From positions 1-62,341 of IMG/VR virus record IMGVR_UViG_3300042485_001404: a stretch of DNA of 62,341 nt; one strand, written 5' to 3'. This document shows positions 1 through 8,650 of this stretch, in pieces. This DNA is from a virus. A program made the translations under genes and the position numbers. Positions within the stretch are counted from its first letter, which is position 1, and every line of letters begins with the position of its first letter. Under the pieces are notes generated by a model. It was not told the DNA's origin. It did not search any database and was given only the letters and a program-made list of their open reading frames with translations.

Positions 1-436
1 GACGTGGCTTTGATTAGTTATGTTATGTTTTAGAAATCAGCCAGAGAGATAACTGTAAACTAAGGTGAATCATTTTAAATGGAAACACAACAGAGAATGC
101 CCAAGTACAAGCTAATATGAATGTAGTATTTAACCTTTTAGGTGATGATACACAAGAAGAAGCTTCTTATGAAGCTGAAGTAGCTGTGGCAGCTTAGCCA
201 AAGATAAGCAGGTTAATACTCCCTTTTTCTATAGCTTAGGGTAAAAAACTATAGTGGTGGATGTCATACTGTTTACAGTTGACCCTATTTCTTGCACTGT
301 TACAGCAGAATTAAAAGATACAGTAACACCTTCTACATTTAGAATTTTAATAGAAGTAAAAGATTAAAATTCAAAAGCTGTATAAATTTCTAAGATTGAA
401 GTAATTAAGACCTGGGTTCGACTCCCAGCACCTCCA
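1..436 (+). ncRNA. ssrA: Phage-encoded tmRNA (5' end outside window)
   Basis: Transfer-messenger RNA rescues stalled ribosomes: a tRNA-like part enters the A site and a short internal frame adds a degradation tag. Seen here: a T arm at 412-428 (5-bp stem, loop TTCGACT) followed by an acceptor 3' strand CACCTCC at 429-435 and A436; a P2-type helix pairing 8-15 with 394-401; an open tag frame ending in the residues VAVAA and a TAG stop at 195-197; and an H-type pseudoknot after the tag (229-234 with 249-254, interleaved with 237-242 and 282-287), with further helices at 298-303/323-328 and 330-335/351-356. The window starts at GAC, which fits the conserved D-arm UUCGAC of tmRNA, so about 18 bases including the 5' acceptor strand lie upstream. 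No 3' CCA is encoded. The length of about 450 nt is longer than most bacterial tmRNAs. Confidence 0.85.
111..197 (+). other. tmRNA tag reading frame
   Basis: This is the internal message of the tmRNA. A frame beginning at GCT (111-113) gives 28 residues, starts ANMN, is acidic in the middle (TQEEASYEAE) and ends VAVAA before TAG at 195-197. A hydrophobic VAA/LAA end is the usual ClpXP signal on tmRNA tags. The exact resume codon is uncertain: GGT at 141 would give an 18-residue tag beginning GDD, and glycine is a common first tag residue in Bacteroidota. The frame and stop are firmer than the start. Confidence 0.7.
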
Positions 437-709
437 CTACAAACATTGTCAACATGGTTTCTCATATCTATTGTATCCAAAAAACAATAAAGCTCTTGAG
501 CTTGAATATTGTAAGTGAGCTAGTGGCAGACAGATTGTAGTACAGAAGTTTGGGTCAGAGTAATAGAAAGTGTTGGCTTCGCCTGATCTTTAATAAAACC
601 TCTCTGACTTTTAAATAACAAAGGTATTAACAAAACTAAACAGAACTTTAACTATGGAATAGGTTATTACCTTTACTATGAAGTAGTTAAAAAACTAAAT
701 CACATTATT
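437..709 (+). other. Gene-free leader with hairpins between tmRNA and first CDS
   Basis: No credible coding frame was found in these 273 bases. A small inverted repeat lies at 490-503 (AAGCTC TT GAGCTT). A longer stem pairs 552-560 (GGGTCAGAG) with 602-610 (CTCTGACTT), 9 bp with two G-U pairs, enclosing about 40 bases that hold a short GGC/GCC hairpin. It may be a processing site behind the tmRNA, a leader element for the gene at 710, or a small RNA. No TAnnTTTG promoter match was found here. Confidence 0.4.
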
Positions 710-1348
710 ATGAACACAATTGCAAGCACACAGGAACAAAAAGTAAGAAAAGAAATCTCTAAAGCTCCTTTAGAAATTTCAAGAGTACATGCAACTAAAT
801 GGCAAAAAGAGGGGACTCTTACTGCAGAAATTAAACAGACTGTGACTACAAAGTCATTTTACCCATCAAAGTCTGTAAGTAACAATCTAAAAGATAATCC
901 TTTTAGTAGTGAAGAATTTGGGTTTACTGATACTGTATATTCTTCTGAAGAAAGAAGAGTTGCTTGGGTTGATGTACCTTTAGATTCAACTGTAGAATCT
1001 ATGCAAGCTAGATTAGCTTTACTTCCAGAAGCTACTATTTACAAAATATTAGCAAATAAACCAATTGTATCTGATAGTCAAGAGTATGCTATTTTAGCAG
1101 GATTAACAGATAGAGATACTATTGCTAATAGCCAAGTAGTGCGTTATGGAGAAGGAAGTGAAAAAGCAGGTCAAATGATTCTTAATAATGGTAAACCTCA
1201 GTACAAAGCAACTTTCTTTAAAAGACAAGTTAAAGAGGATGAAGATTTAAGAACTGCTGACCCAAGTGATTTTTATGCTACTGAAGCTATGAAAGTAGAA
1301 TTAGCAGGAATTACAACAACAATTTCTATACAACAAGAAGTTCTTTAA
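710..1348 (+). CDS. Conserved-looking early protein of unknown function, 212 aa
   Basis: First protein gene of the early + strand block. I do not recognise the family. The N-terminal 30 residues are rich in Lys, Gln and Glu; the rest looks like a soluble alpha/beta protein with no membrane segment, signal peptide, cysteine cluster or nucleotide-binding motif. The ATG at 710 is the first start in frame and has an A-rich leader with no Shine-Dalgarno site. It is followed at once by a strong intrinsic terminator (1360-1401), so it can be transcribed as a single-gene unit, perhaps at higher level than the genes behind it. Being first in the replication block, it could be an early host-takeover or DNA-associated protein, but that is only position-based inference. 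Confidence 0.75.
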   Translation: MNTIASTQEQKVRKEISKAPLEISRVHATKWQKEGTLTAEIKQTVTTKSFYPSKSVSNNLKDNPFSSEEFGFTDTVYSSEERRVAWVDVPLDSTVESMQARLALLPEATIYKILANKPIVSDSQEYAILAGLTDRDTIANSQVVRYGEGSEKAGQMILNNGKPQYKATFFKRQVKEDEDLRTADPSDFYATEAMKVELAGITTTISIQQEVL

Positions 1349-1359
1349 TTTATTAACCA

Positions 1360-1401
1360 AAAGAAAGAGTGAGGATTTTTCCTTGCTTTTTCTTTTTTTT
1401 T
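1360..1401 (+). terminator. Intrinsic terminator after the 710-1348 gene
   Basis: A 16-bp stem (1360-1375 with 1380-1395, three G-U pairs, TTTT loop) runs into a T-rich tract to 1401. It ends 9 bases before the next start codon, so downstream genes need read-through or a further promoter. Confidence 0.75.
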
Positions 1402-1409
1402 ATTAGTGT

Positions 1410-2687
1410 ATGCCAATGAGTAATTTAACAAATCACCAAAAAGAAAAGTTTAATGAGGTTGTATCCTACATAAACAACAGAGAGAAAAGAATCCTATTAA
1501 AAGGGTCCGCAGGAGTAGGTAAAACTTGGTTAGTACACAGTATAGTAAAGCATTTAGCCAACATTACATTACCCAAAAAAGTATTGTGTTCAGCTCCAAC
1601 ACACAAGGCATTGTCTGTAATCCGTACTAAAGTAAATGTAGATGATATTAAATTTACTACCATTCACAGTACATTACAATATAAGAGTATCACTGATAAG
1701 AAAACAGGAGAGAGAGTATTTATTTCTAGTCCTAATCCAAATTGGCTACCTCTTAACAATATTGATTATTGGATTATTGATGAAGCTTCTATGGTAGATT
1801 CTGATATGGTAAAATACATTGAAGATTATGCTACAAAGCAAAAAACTACAGTCATTTTTGTAGGAGATTCAAAACAGATTAACCCTGTTGGAGAAGATGA
1901 TAGTCCTATATTTCATCAAGACTATGCAGAAGTAGAATTGACTGAAATCATTAGACAAGGTAAAGGAAACCCTATCATTACTCTTAGTAGAAATGTATCT
2001 ACTATTTGGGATAAGACTTTCAATCTACAAAGTGAAACTGAAGGTAAAGAATTAGGTTATTTGTACACTGAAAATTTAGCTAAAATTATTGAAGAATTAG
2101 CTAGAGTCAATGGTACAGATGAATTTAAGTACTTAGCTTGGACTAATAAAGAAGTAGATAAAGTCAACTATTTAGTAAGAAGAAGAATCTATGGAGATTA
2201 CCCAAGTCAAATTGAATTAGATGAAACTATTGTATTTGATGGACCTTATGGTGATTATAACACCAATGAAGTTGTAAAAGTAGAAGAATTGGTAAAAGAA
2301 ACTATAACTCTGCCTTTAACTATAAAAGACCAAGTCAAAGAAAAGGTAACAGAAGAAGTAAAGTTTGTAGTGTATAGAATTAATAGAAATATTTTAGTCT
2401 TAGCTGATGAGTCAATGCCAACATTTAAAAGGTATGCAGCAGTTATGAACAAAAATTGTAAAGAAAAGCTATTATCTTTTGAAAAAAGGAATGCTTTTAT
2501 AGATATTTTTGCCAAGATTAAATACAACCACGCACTTACAGTTCATAAGAGCCAAGGGTCTACTTATAAAACAGTAGCACTAAATGTCAAAGACATCAGT
2601 TTCAATCCAAATGAAAAAGAAAAACAAAGGTTATTCTACACAGGAATAACAAGAGCAAGTGATTTATTAATTTTATATAATGTTTAG
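1410..2687 (+). CDS. SF1 DNA helicase, Dda/RecD/Pif1-like
   Basis: ATP-dependent DNA helicase of superfamily 1, probably 5'-3' as in T4 Dda and RecD2. Visible motifs in order: Walker A GSAGVGKT (32-39), motif II IIDEAS (D124, E125), motif III VGDSKQINPV near 150, and near the C-terminus VHKSQGST followed by YTGITRA, the UvrD_C_2-type ending seen in Dda. At 425 aa it matches the compact phage Dda size, with no extra nuclease or zinc domain. In phage replication such enzymes remodel stalled forks or start origin-dependent replication. It lies two bases before the OB-fold gene at 2690 and near PolA. The track offers GTG/ATG choices close together; ATG at 1410 leaves a short N-terminus before the Q-motif region. 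Confidence 0.92.
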   Translation: MPMSNLTNHQKEKFNEVVSYINNREKRILLKGSAGVGKTWLVHSIVKHLANITLPKKVLCSAPTHKALSVIRTKVNVDDIKFTTIHSTLQYKSITDKKTGERVFISSPNPNWLPLNNIDYWIIDEASMVDSDMVKYIEDYATKQKTTVIFVGDSKQINPVGEDDSPIFHQDYAEVELTEIIRQGKGNPIITLSRNVSTIWDKTFNLQSETEGKELGYLYTENLAKIIEELARVNGTDEFKYLAWTNKEVDKVNYLVRRRIYGDYPSQIELDETIVFDGPYGDYNTNEVVKVEELVKETITLPLTIKDQVKEKVTEEVKFVVYRINRNILVLADESMPTFKRYAAVMNKNCKEKLLSFEKRNAFIDIFAKIKYNHALTVHKSQGSTYKTVALNVKDISFNPNEKEKQRLFYTGITRASDLLILYNV

Positions 2688-2689
2688 TT

Positions 2690-2989
2690 ATGGGTACTAA
2701 AAAAGTGTTAACCCCTTTTATAGGGTATTTTGAGAAAATGTCTTCAGTAGAAGCAATTGTTATTGATGGTGTAACCAATAAAACAAGAGCAATTGTCACT
2801 GTAGTAACTATTGATGGACAAAGAGCTTTCTTTGAAGTTAGAGATGCTGTCATTGCAAGAATTATCAAACTAGGCATAAGACCTGGAGATGAAGTTGAAA
2901 TTGGTTTTGTCTTTATTGGTTCTGAAAAGAATAATAGAACTTACAACAATCTGTATATAAATAGAATAGACTATGCAAGCACTAAGTAA
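2690..2989 (+). CDS. Small DUF3127-like (OB-fold) protein, 99 aa
   Basis: The chain has the look of the DUF3127 family common in Bacteroidota: a beta-rich first half, then a GDEVEIGF-type strand and a final strand near the C-terminus. That family is predicted to have an OB fold and to bind single-stranded DNA. It contains RPGDEVEIGF at about 71-80. It starts 2 bases after the helicase stop and overlaps the next gene by 17 bases, so it is probably translated with them. A role as a second, small ssDNA-binding or replication accessory protein is inferred from the fold guess and the neighbours; no catalytic motif is visible. Confidence 0.6.
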   Translation: MGTKKVLTPFIGYFEKMSSVEAIVIDGVTNKTRAIVTVVTIDGQRAFFEVRDAVIARIIKLGIRPGDEVEIGFVFIGSEKNNRTYNNLYINRIDYASTK

Positions 2990-3443
2990 AGAACAGCTTA
3001 AAAGATTAGAGGAAGATGCTAATCTTCAGTTCATTGTGTTGTTGACTATTATTATTCAAAAGATAGAATTTCTTGAAGAAAGAGGTTATATCTATGGTAA
3101 CATAAAGTCTTTCATTAAGAATAGTAAAACTAAATATGAAAGTTTCATAAACAAAGTATTTTCTTTTCAAGATGAAGTAGAAGGTAATGATGCTACTCAA
3201 GCTACCAACAAATTACTTGTAATGCAAGAAAGAGTAGAGTTAGCCTTAGAGAATCAATACATACTTACTGTAGATGAGAGAAGAAGAAAAGCTAGAAAGA
3301 TTCTAAAGAGAATGTTCTTAGAACAATACAAAGTAATGGGATTACATAAATCTATGACACCACAACTTCTTAATCAAATGAGAAGAAATACTGTTAAAGA
3401 AACTCTAGAAGAAATGAAATACCAAAACTTATTTAACTTTTAA
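2973..3443 (+). CDS. Helical protein of unknown function, 156 aa
   Basis: Not recognised. The sequence is mostly charged helix, with a Lys/Arg-rich stretch (DERRRKARKI, about 105-114) near the middle to end and no membrane segment. It overlaps the preceding OB-fold gene by 17 bases and ends two bases before the DNA polymerase start, so it is placed inside the replication operon. A polymerase or helicase accessory role is possible from context only. Confidence 0.7.
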   Translation: MQALSKEQLKRLEEDANLQFIVLLTIIIQKIEFLEERGYIYGNIKSFIKNSKTKYESFINKVFSFQDEVEGNDATQATNKLLVMQERVELALENQYILTVDERRRKARKILKRMFLEQYKVMGLHKSMTPQLLNQMRRNTVKETLEEMKYQNLFNF

Positions 3444-3445
3444 AG

Positions 3446-5332
3446 ATGAGATATACCATATTTGATATTGAAACTGATGGGCTTTTAGACCAATTAACTA
3501 AAATGCACTGTTTATGTGCTGCTATCTATGAAGACAATGTTCTTATAGAAGAGGTTACCATCACTTCTTTTGAAGAATTGGTACCATTTTTAGAAAGACA
3601 AAAGATTCTTGTAGGTCACAATGTTGTTAGATATGATTTTCCTGCTATTAAAAAGCTAACAGGCTATAGACATAAAGGTGTTATAATAGACACTTTGGCT
3701 CTTTCTTGGTATCTATACCCAGAAAGAAAAGAACATGGCTTAGAATCTTGGGGAGACACTGTAGGCATAGCTAAACCTGAAATTAAAGATTGGGAAAACC
3801 TTTCTTTAGCAGACTATGTACACAGATGTTCTACAGATGTTGTAATAAATTCTATTGTATTTGGAAACTTTATCAATTATCTTAAAGATATATATGCTGG
3901 AGAATCTATAGAAAGGATTATGCATTATCTGACTTGGAAACTAGATTGTGCAGCAGAACAAGAAGAATATCCTTTGTCTATTGACAGAGAATATTGTAAA
4001 AGAACTCTATCTACTTTAAATAACTTTGTAGAAGAAAGGAAGTTAGCTTTGAAATTAGCTATGCCAAGACAAATTAAATATCTTGAAAAAGGTAAGCCAA
4101 GTAAAATGCTTACTGTTAAAGGAGAACTTACTAAAGCAGGTATAGCATGGTTAGAATTATTAGCTGACAATGATTTAGAAGCTGATTTTGAAGGTAGTAT
4201 TTCTATAATCAAATCTTCTGAAGAACCTAATCCTACTTCTATATCTCAACTTAAAGAGTGGTTATTTAGTTTAGGATGGCAACCCACTATATTTAAGCAT
4301 GTTCCTAATAAGGCAGGAGAAGTTAGAGCCATACCTCAACTACAAGATAATGATAAGAGATTGTGTGCTAATATTACAGTACTATCTGAAACATATCCTG
4401 TACTTGAAAACCTTAAAGGTTTGTTTATGCTTCAACATAGAGTAGGTGTATTGGAAGGATTCTTAGAGTGTTCTAATGAAGAAGGTAAGATGGCAGCATC
4501 TATTGCAGGATTTACTAATACTCTTAGATTTAAACATAAGAAACCAATTGCCAATCTTCCTTCAGTGGACAAGCCTTATGGCAAGGAGATTAGAGGTGCT
4601 ATTATTGCTCCTGATGATGCTCATTTATTTTGTGGTTCTGATATGTCTTCTCTTGAAGATAGTACCAAGCAACACTATATGTATTTCTATGACCCTGAGT
4701 ATGTGACTCAAATGAGAGTGCCAGGATTTGATCCTCATCTTGATATTGCAGTTCTTTCAGGTATGCTTACAGCAGAGCAAGTTGAAGACCATAAGCTTTA
4801 TGATAATTCAGGAGGTAAAGAAGGAACTTCTTATAAGAAAATTAGATCTAAAGCTAAGGTAATTAACTTTTCAGGTATTTATGGAGCAGGACCACCTAAG
4901 ATTGCATTAACTACAGGTATGTCTTTAGCAGAAGCCACAGCACTACACAAAACCTATTGGGAAAGAAACAAGGCTGTAAAACAGATAGCCAAAGACTGTG
5001 TAGTAAAATCTATAGGTAAACAAATGTGGTTGTATAATCCAGTAAGTAGATTTTGGTATTCTTTGAGAACAGACAAAGATAGGTTCTCAACACTTAATCA
5101 AGGTACAGGAGTATATTGCTTTGACACCCATGTTAGAAATGTAAGAATACAAGGCATCAAAATAAGTCTACAATACCATGATGAAATTGGTTTTGTATTT
5201 CTTAAACCACAAGAACAAGAAGTAAAAGATAAACTTAACACAGCTATAGTAATTACTAATGATATATTGAAACTCAATGTACCATTAGGAATAAGTATAG
5301 ATATAGGAAAAAATTATGCAGAATCTCATTAG
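3446..5332 (+). CDS. polA: Family A DNA polymerase with 3'-5' exonuclease
   Basis: Replicative DNA polymerase. The N-terminal DnaQ-type proofreading domain shows Exo I FDIET (D7, E9), Exo II HNVVRYD (N59, D64) and Exo III near D131. The polymerase domain shows motif A SDMSSLE (D399), motif B with R467, K471 and YG (479-480), and motif C HDE (578-580). There is no 5'-3' exonuclease domain, as in T7 polymerase. At 628 aa it is a normal size for phage family A enzymes, and family A polymerase is one of the two alternatives known in crAss-like phages. The ATG at 3446 puts the first exonuclease motif six residues in, so the start is well supported. It overlaps the next gene by 17 bases. Confidence 0.95.
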   Translation: MRYTIFDIETDGLLDQLTKMHCLCAAIYEDNVLIEEVTITSFEELVPFLERQKILVGHNVVRYDFPAIKKLTGYRHKGVIIDTLALSWYLYPERKEHGLESWGDTVGIAKPEIKDWENLSLADYVHRCSTDVVINSIVFGNFINYLKDIYAGESIERIMHYLTWKLDCAAEQEEYPLSIDREYCKRTLSTLNNFVEERKLALKLAMPRQIKYLEKGKPSKMLTVKGELTKAGIAWLELLADNDLEADFEGSISIIKSSEEPNPTSISQLKEWLFSLGWQPTIFKHVPNKAGEVRAIPQLQDNDKRLCANITVLSETYPVLENLKGLFMLQHRVGVLEGFLECSNEEGKMAASIAGFTNTLRFKHKKPIANLPSVDKPYGKEIRGAIIAPDDAHLFCGSDMSSLEDSTKQHYMYFYDPEYVTQMRVPGFDPHLDIAVLSGMLTAEQVEDHKLYDNSGGKEGTSYKKIRSKAKVINFSGIYGAGPPKIALTTGMSLAEATALHKTYWERNKAVKQIAKDCVVKSIGKQMWLYNPVSRFWYSLRTDKDRFSTLNQGTGVYCFDTHVRNVRIQGIKISLQYHDEIGFVFLKPQEQEVKDKLNTAIVITNDILKLNVPLGISIDIGKNYAESH

Positions 5333-5570
5333 TTACAAAGACATATTTTCTTTTGATATTCAAACTCCTATTGCTGTTTTTGAAGAAAAGCCTAGAAAAG
5401 AATTAGCAAAAGAATGTTATGATTTAGGAGTTATCCCTATTGTCTATATAAAAGACAAAACTCACCCATTATTTGTTAGATTAAACAATGAGTTTAAAAA
5501 TAGAGGAATAAAACAAGATTTAAAATTAATTATTCTTTCAATAGAATATACTAAAGAGTTTTTATCATGA
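5316..5570 (+). CDS. Small unknown protein, 84 aa
   Basis: Not recognised. An alpha/beta chain with a PRKELAKECYDLG segment near residue 26 and a hydrophobic C-terminal strand. It overlaps the PolA gene by 17 bases and the SF2 helicase by ATGA, so it is almost certainly a real, coupled gene. Its place between polymerase and helicase suggests a replication accessory role, without direct evidence. Confidence 0.65.
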   Translation: MQNLISYKDIFSFDIQTPIAVFEEKPRKELAKECYDLGVIPIVYIKDKTHPLFVRLNNEFKNRGIKQDLKLIILSIEYTKEFLS

Positions 5571-6835
5571 GAAAGTATTTTAAAGAGTTAGAGGCACTTT
5601 TCAAAAGCCAAGATTCAATCTTAACCTATATTGATAAAATAGAGGCTATAAGAGAAGGTATTACAAAACCTGAAGAAGTTACTCAATTTGTAAATTTGAT
5701 TAGGGAGAAGGTCCAAGCTGAAGCTATACAAGCAGTTATTGCTAATGATGGTGGAATGATAGCTATGGCAACAGGTTCAGGTAAGTCAAGAGTAGCAGTA
5801 GAGTTAGCTAAATACTACTTTGACCCTAAAAATGATTATCATGCAGCTCTTTTAGTACCTACTGAAAAGCTAAGAGATGAGAATTGGAAAGAAGAATTTG
5901 AAAAGTGGGAAGCAAGAAATATATGGAAACATACTGAAAGACTTTGTTATGCTTCTGCATCTAAGATTAAAGGTATGGAAGTTCCTATAGCTATTCTTGA
6001 TGAAGGTCACAACATTACTGAATTAGGTGTTTCTTTCTTTATGAACAATAATGTTCAGAGAGTAGTATTACTTACTGCAACTCCTCCTACTGATATAGTT
6101 AAAAAGCAAATTTTATCTGACTTAGATATTAAACTTGTCTATGAACTTACTTTAGACCAAGCTGTAAGATTAGGCTTTGTAGCACCATATAAGATAACTG
6201 TAATTACAGTGCCTTTGGACAATGTTACAAAAAATATTACTGGTGGGACTAAAGCTAATCCTTTTATGACTACTGAATCTGCTACTTACTCCTATTGGAA
6301 TAAAAGAGTTCAGTCTTGTATGGGAGACCAAAGTGTAGTAGGAAGATCTAAAATGAAATTTGCAATTTTAGGTAGAATGCAATTCATCTATAAGATACCT
6401 TCTAAAACTGCAGTAATAAAGTTCTTACTTGACAAAGTAATACCTAAAACAGACAGAACTATTATCTTTTGTGGTAATATAGAACAAGCTGAAGAAGTTT
6501 GTCCTACATTCTACCATTCTAAATCAGGTAGTGCTTCTTATGATGCATTTAAAGCAGAGCAAATCAATAGATTATCCTGTGTTAAAGCAATCAATGAGGG
6601 ACATAACTTCCCTGGTGTAGATTCAGGAGTAATAGGACAGTTAAATTCTAAAGAGAAAGATTTGGTACAAAGAATTGGTAGATTGATTAGGTTTAGACCT
6701 GGCCATGAAGCTCATTTGTATATTGTAATCTCTGAATCAACTCAAGATGAGAAATGGCTAGAAACAGCTATTGAGAACTTAGATCAATCTAAGATAGAAC
6801 ATGTAAGATTTACTAATTTTAAAACAAGATTTTAA
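5567..6835 (+). CDS. SF2 helicase (DEAD/SNF2-like, UvsW type)
   Basis: Nucleic-acid translocase of superfamily 2. Motif I is ATGSGKS (68-74), motif II is DEGH (145-148; the usual third residue A or C is G), motif III is LTATPP near 171, motif V/VI is seen as QRIGRLIR near 372. Between the two RecA-like lobes is TIIFCGN. At 422 aa it is compact, like phage UvsW or the SNF2-type helicases of crAss-like phages, with no extra domains. The likely work is branch migration, fork reversal or origin unwinding. It overlaps the preceding gene by ATGA and is followed after one base by the gene at 6837. Confidence 0.9.
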   Translation: MRKYFKELEALFKSQDSILTYIDKIEAIREGITKPEEVTQFVNLIREKVQAEAIQAVIANDGGMIAMATGSGKSRVAVELAKYYFDPKNDYHAALLVPTEKLRDENWKEEFEKWEARNIWKHTERLCYASASKIKGMEVPIAILDEGHNITELGVSFFMNNNVQRVVLLTATPPTDIVKKQILSDLDIKLVYELTLDQAVRLGFVAPYKITVITVPLDNVTKNITGGTKANPFMTTESATYSYWNKRVQSCMGDQSVVGRSKMKFAILGRMQFIYKIPSKTAVIKFLLDKVIPKTDRTIIFCGNIEQAEEVCPTFYHSKSGSASYDAFKAEQINRLSCVKAINEGHNFPGVDSGVIGQLNSKEKDLVQRIGRLIRFRPGHEAHLYIVISESTQDEKWLETAIENLDQSKIEHVRFTNFKTRF

Positions 6836-6836
6836 T

Positions 6837-7379
6837 ATGAACATAAATCCACAAATTAGAGCTGTATTAGAGCAATTTAATATACCTGTAAATGATGCAA
6901 TAGCTTATCTTTTGTCAATACATTTTAATTGTAGACCTTCTTATACTCCACCACTATTAGTTCAAAGAATTAATGTTACAAACATTCTTGGTATTGATTC
7001 TAATAGAGAAGTGGTTTGGCATATTCCTTTATTTGAAGGAGATAGTCAGACTAAATGGGATTGGGTTAAAGAATGGAATGCAGGATTTGGACTTATCAAT
7101 AAAAAGAGAAAGGCTCCAGACAAAGATTGTATTACAAGAATGAAAGCTTTCTTTGCAGATAATCCTGATGTAAGAAAAGAAGAGATATATGGAGCAACTA
7201 AGATGTATATAAATACATTGACAAATGCAGAGTATTTAACTTCTTCTCATTACTTTATATCTAAGGGTGTAGGTAGAGACAGAACATCAGCACTTGAAGG
7301 TTGGGTAGAAAAGTATAGAGAGGCAATAGCCAATACTTCTATCAATGACAGTGTTGATATAACTTCAAGGATGCAATAA
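6837..7379 (+). CDS. Unknown protein next to DnaB-like helicase, 180 aa
   Basis: Not recognised. The middle contains a Trp-rich helix pair (TKWDWVKEWNAGF near 66-78) and a segment SHYFISKGVGRD near 143. It has no nucleotide-binding motif. Its stop codon shares a base with the start of the DnaB-like helicase gene, the tightest coupling in this block, which makes a helicase loader or a helicase-binding protein a reasonable but unproven guess. Confidence 0.7.
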   Translation: MNINPQIRAVLEQFNIPVNDAIAYLLSIHFNCRPSYTPPLLVQRINVTNILGIDSNREVVWHIPLFEGDSQTKWDWVKEWNAGFGLINKKRKAPDKDCITRMKAFFADNPDVRKEEIYGATKMYINTLTNAEYLTSSHYFISKGVGRDRTSALEGWVEKYREAIANTSINDSVDITSRMQ

Positions 7380-8641
7380 TGAATTTTAGAGCAGCATTTG
7401 AAGCAGGTCAGAAAGGTAGTAATAAGGGTCTTCCTATGGGGGAAGGCTTAAAGACTATTTCACAGGCTATTAATGGAATCCAAAGAGGAAGAATTTACAC
7501 TGTTGGAGCTGCCCCAAAGGGAGGGAAGTCAACTTTTGTAGATGTAGGTTTTTGTATAGAACCTGCCATTTATGTATTGGACCATAATGCCAAAATTAAT
7601 GCTTCAATTGAAGCAATTGCCACTAAACTTGAAGAAACAACTGACCCTGAAACTAGAGACTCTCTTAATGTAGAGTATGAAAGGTTTAAGAGTCAGCTAA
7701 TTGATCTTGAGTTTATCTACAACTCTTATGAGATTGACAGAGTAAGTAAAGAATTTGATTTTGTTGCCCATTTTCTTAATTCAGATTATGGTGTTTACTT
7801 GATAACTTTACCTCCTGGAAAGACTTATAAAGAGAAAAATGTTGTATCTTTATCCTCCGCTTTTTTGAAGGGGGAATTAGAATATGACACTGCAACTCCT
7901 GATTCTCCTAAAGAAATTATTAAAGTTGCTGAAGATTTACTGAATATGATAAAAGTAATCTACAGAAACAGAATAATCCCTCTCTTTGGAGAATACAATG
8001 AAAAAGGAGAAAAAGTTTCTAAAGGTATTATTAAGTTCTTGGAAAACAAGGACAATCCTACTGGAGTCAGAAACTATCTTTTAGATTATGCTAGAGAAAA
8101 TGGTGAGTTTATGTACAAGACTACTGTTAAAGATGGAGTAACCTTTCAAAGAATGATAGGTTATAAACCAAGAAATCCTAACAAGTATGTCATAGTCATT
8201 ACTGACCACTTAAGAAAGCTATTACCTGAAAGAGGGTTTAAGATGAAAGAAACTGTAGATAAATTCTCAGAGTATGCTGTAGAGTTTAGAAACACTTGCA
8301 ATTTCACATTTGTTCATATTATCCACCTTAATAGAGCAGTTAGTGACATTGGAAGAAGGCAGTATGATGATGATAGATTGTTTCCACAATCTGATGATAT
8401 CAAAGAGACAGGTAACTTGAGTGAGGATAGTAACTATATCTTCACAATGTTTAATCCAAATGATGATAAGTTCAATCTTACTAAGCACTTTGGAACTCCT
8501 ATTAGGAGACCTGATAAATCTCTTTTGTATCCATTTATGAGAACTGTGCATTTAGTTGAATCTAGGCATTGTGTTTGTCCTCAACACTTTAGAGTCAACA
8601 TGTATGGGGATATTAAGAAATTTGAACCATTAACTATTTAA
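7379..8641 (+). CDS. DnaB-like replicative helicase (RecA-fold, SF4)
   Basis: Fork helicase of the DnaB/gp4 type. Walker A is APKGGKST (45-52), Walker B is in IVITDH near 268, and the C-terminal part has the DnaB-like signals HLNRA (near 318) and SDDIKETGNLSEDSN (near 338), which corresponds to the DnaB 'D-SG-IEQDAD' region. There is no DnaB N-terminal primase-binding domain and no zinc finger; the primase is a separate gene at 10602. The 130 residues between Walker A and Walker B that include charged helices are longer than in DnaB. The start codon ATG overlaps the previous stop (TAATG). Confidence 0.82.
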   Translation: MNFRAAFEAGQKGSNKGLPMGEGLKTISQAINGIQRGRIYTVGAAPKGGKSTFVDVGFCIEPAIYVLDHNAKINASIEAIATKLEETTDPETRDSLNVEYERFKSQLIDLEFIYNSYEIDRVSKEFDFVAHFLNSDYGVYLITLPPGKTYKEKNVVSLSSAFLKGELEYDTATPDSPKEIIKVAEDLLNMIKVIYRNRIIPLFGEYNEKGEKVSKGIIKFLENKDNPTGVRNYLLDYARENGEFMYKTTVKDGVTFQRMIGYKPRNPNKYVIVITDHLRKLLPERGFKMKETVDKFSEYAVEFRNTCNFTFVHIIHLNRAVSDIGRRQYDDDRLFPQSDDIKETGNLSEDSNYIFTMFNPNDDKFNLTKHFGTPIRRPDKSLLYPFMRTVHLVESRHCVCPQHFRVNMYGDIKKFEPLTI

Positions 8642-8650
8642 AGAAAAAGT

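Noticed and set aside
4476-4706. A + strand open frame inside the DNA polymerase gene
   Set aside because: It lies in another frame of a clearly functional polymerase domain and has low-complexity Leu/Met content.
5567-6835. Restriction-enzyme or defence helicase
   Set aside because: Compact SF2 core with no nuclease or methyltransferase domain, in a replication operon.
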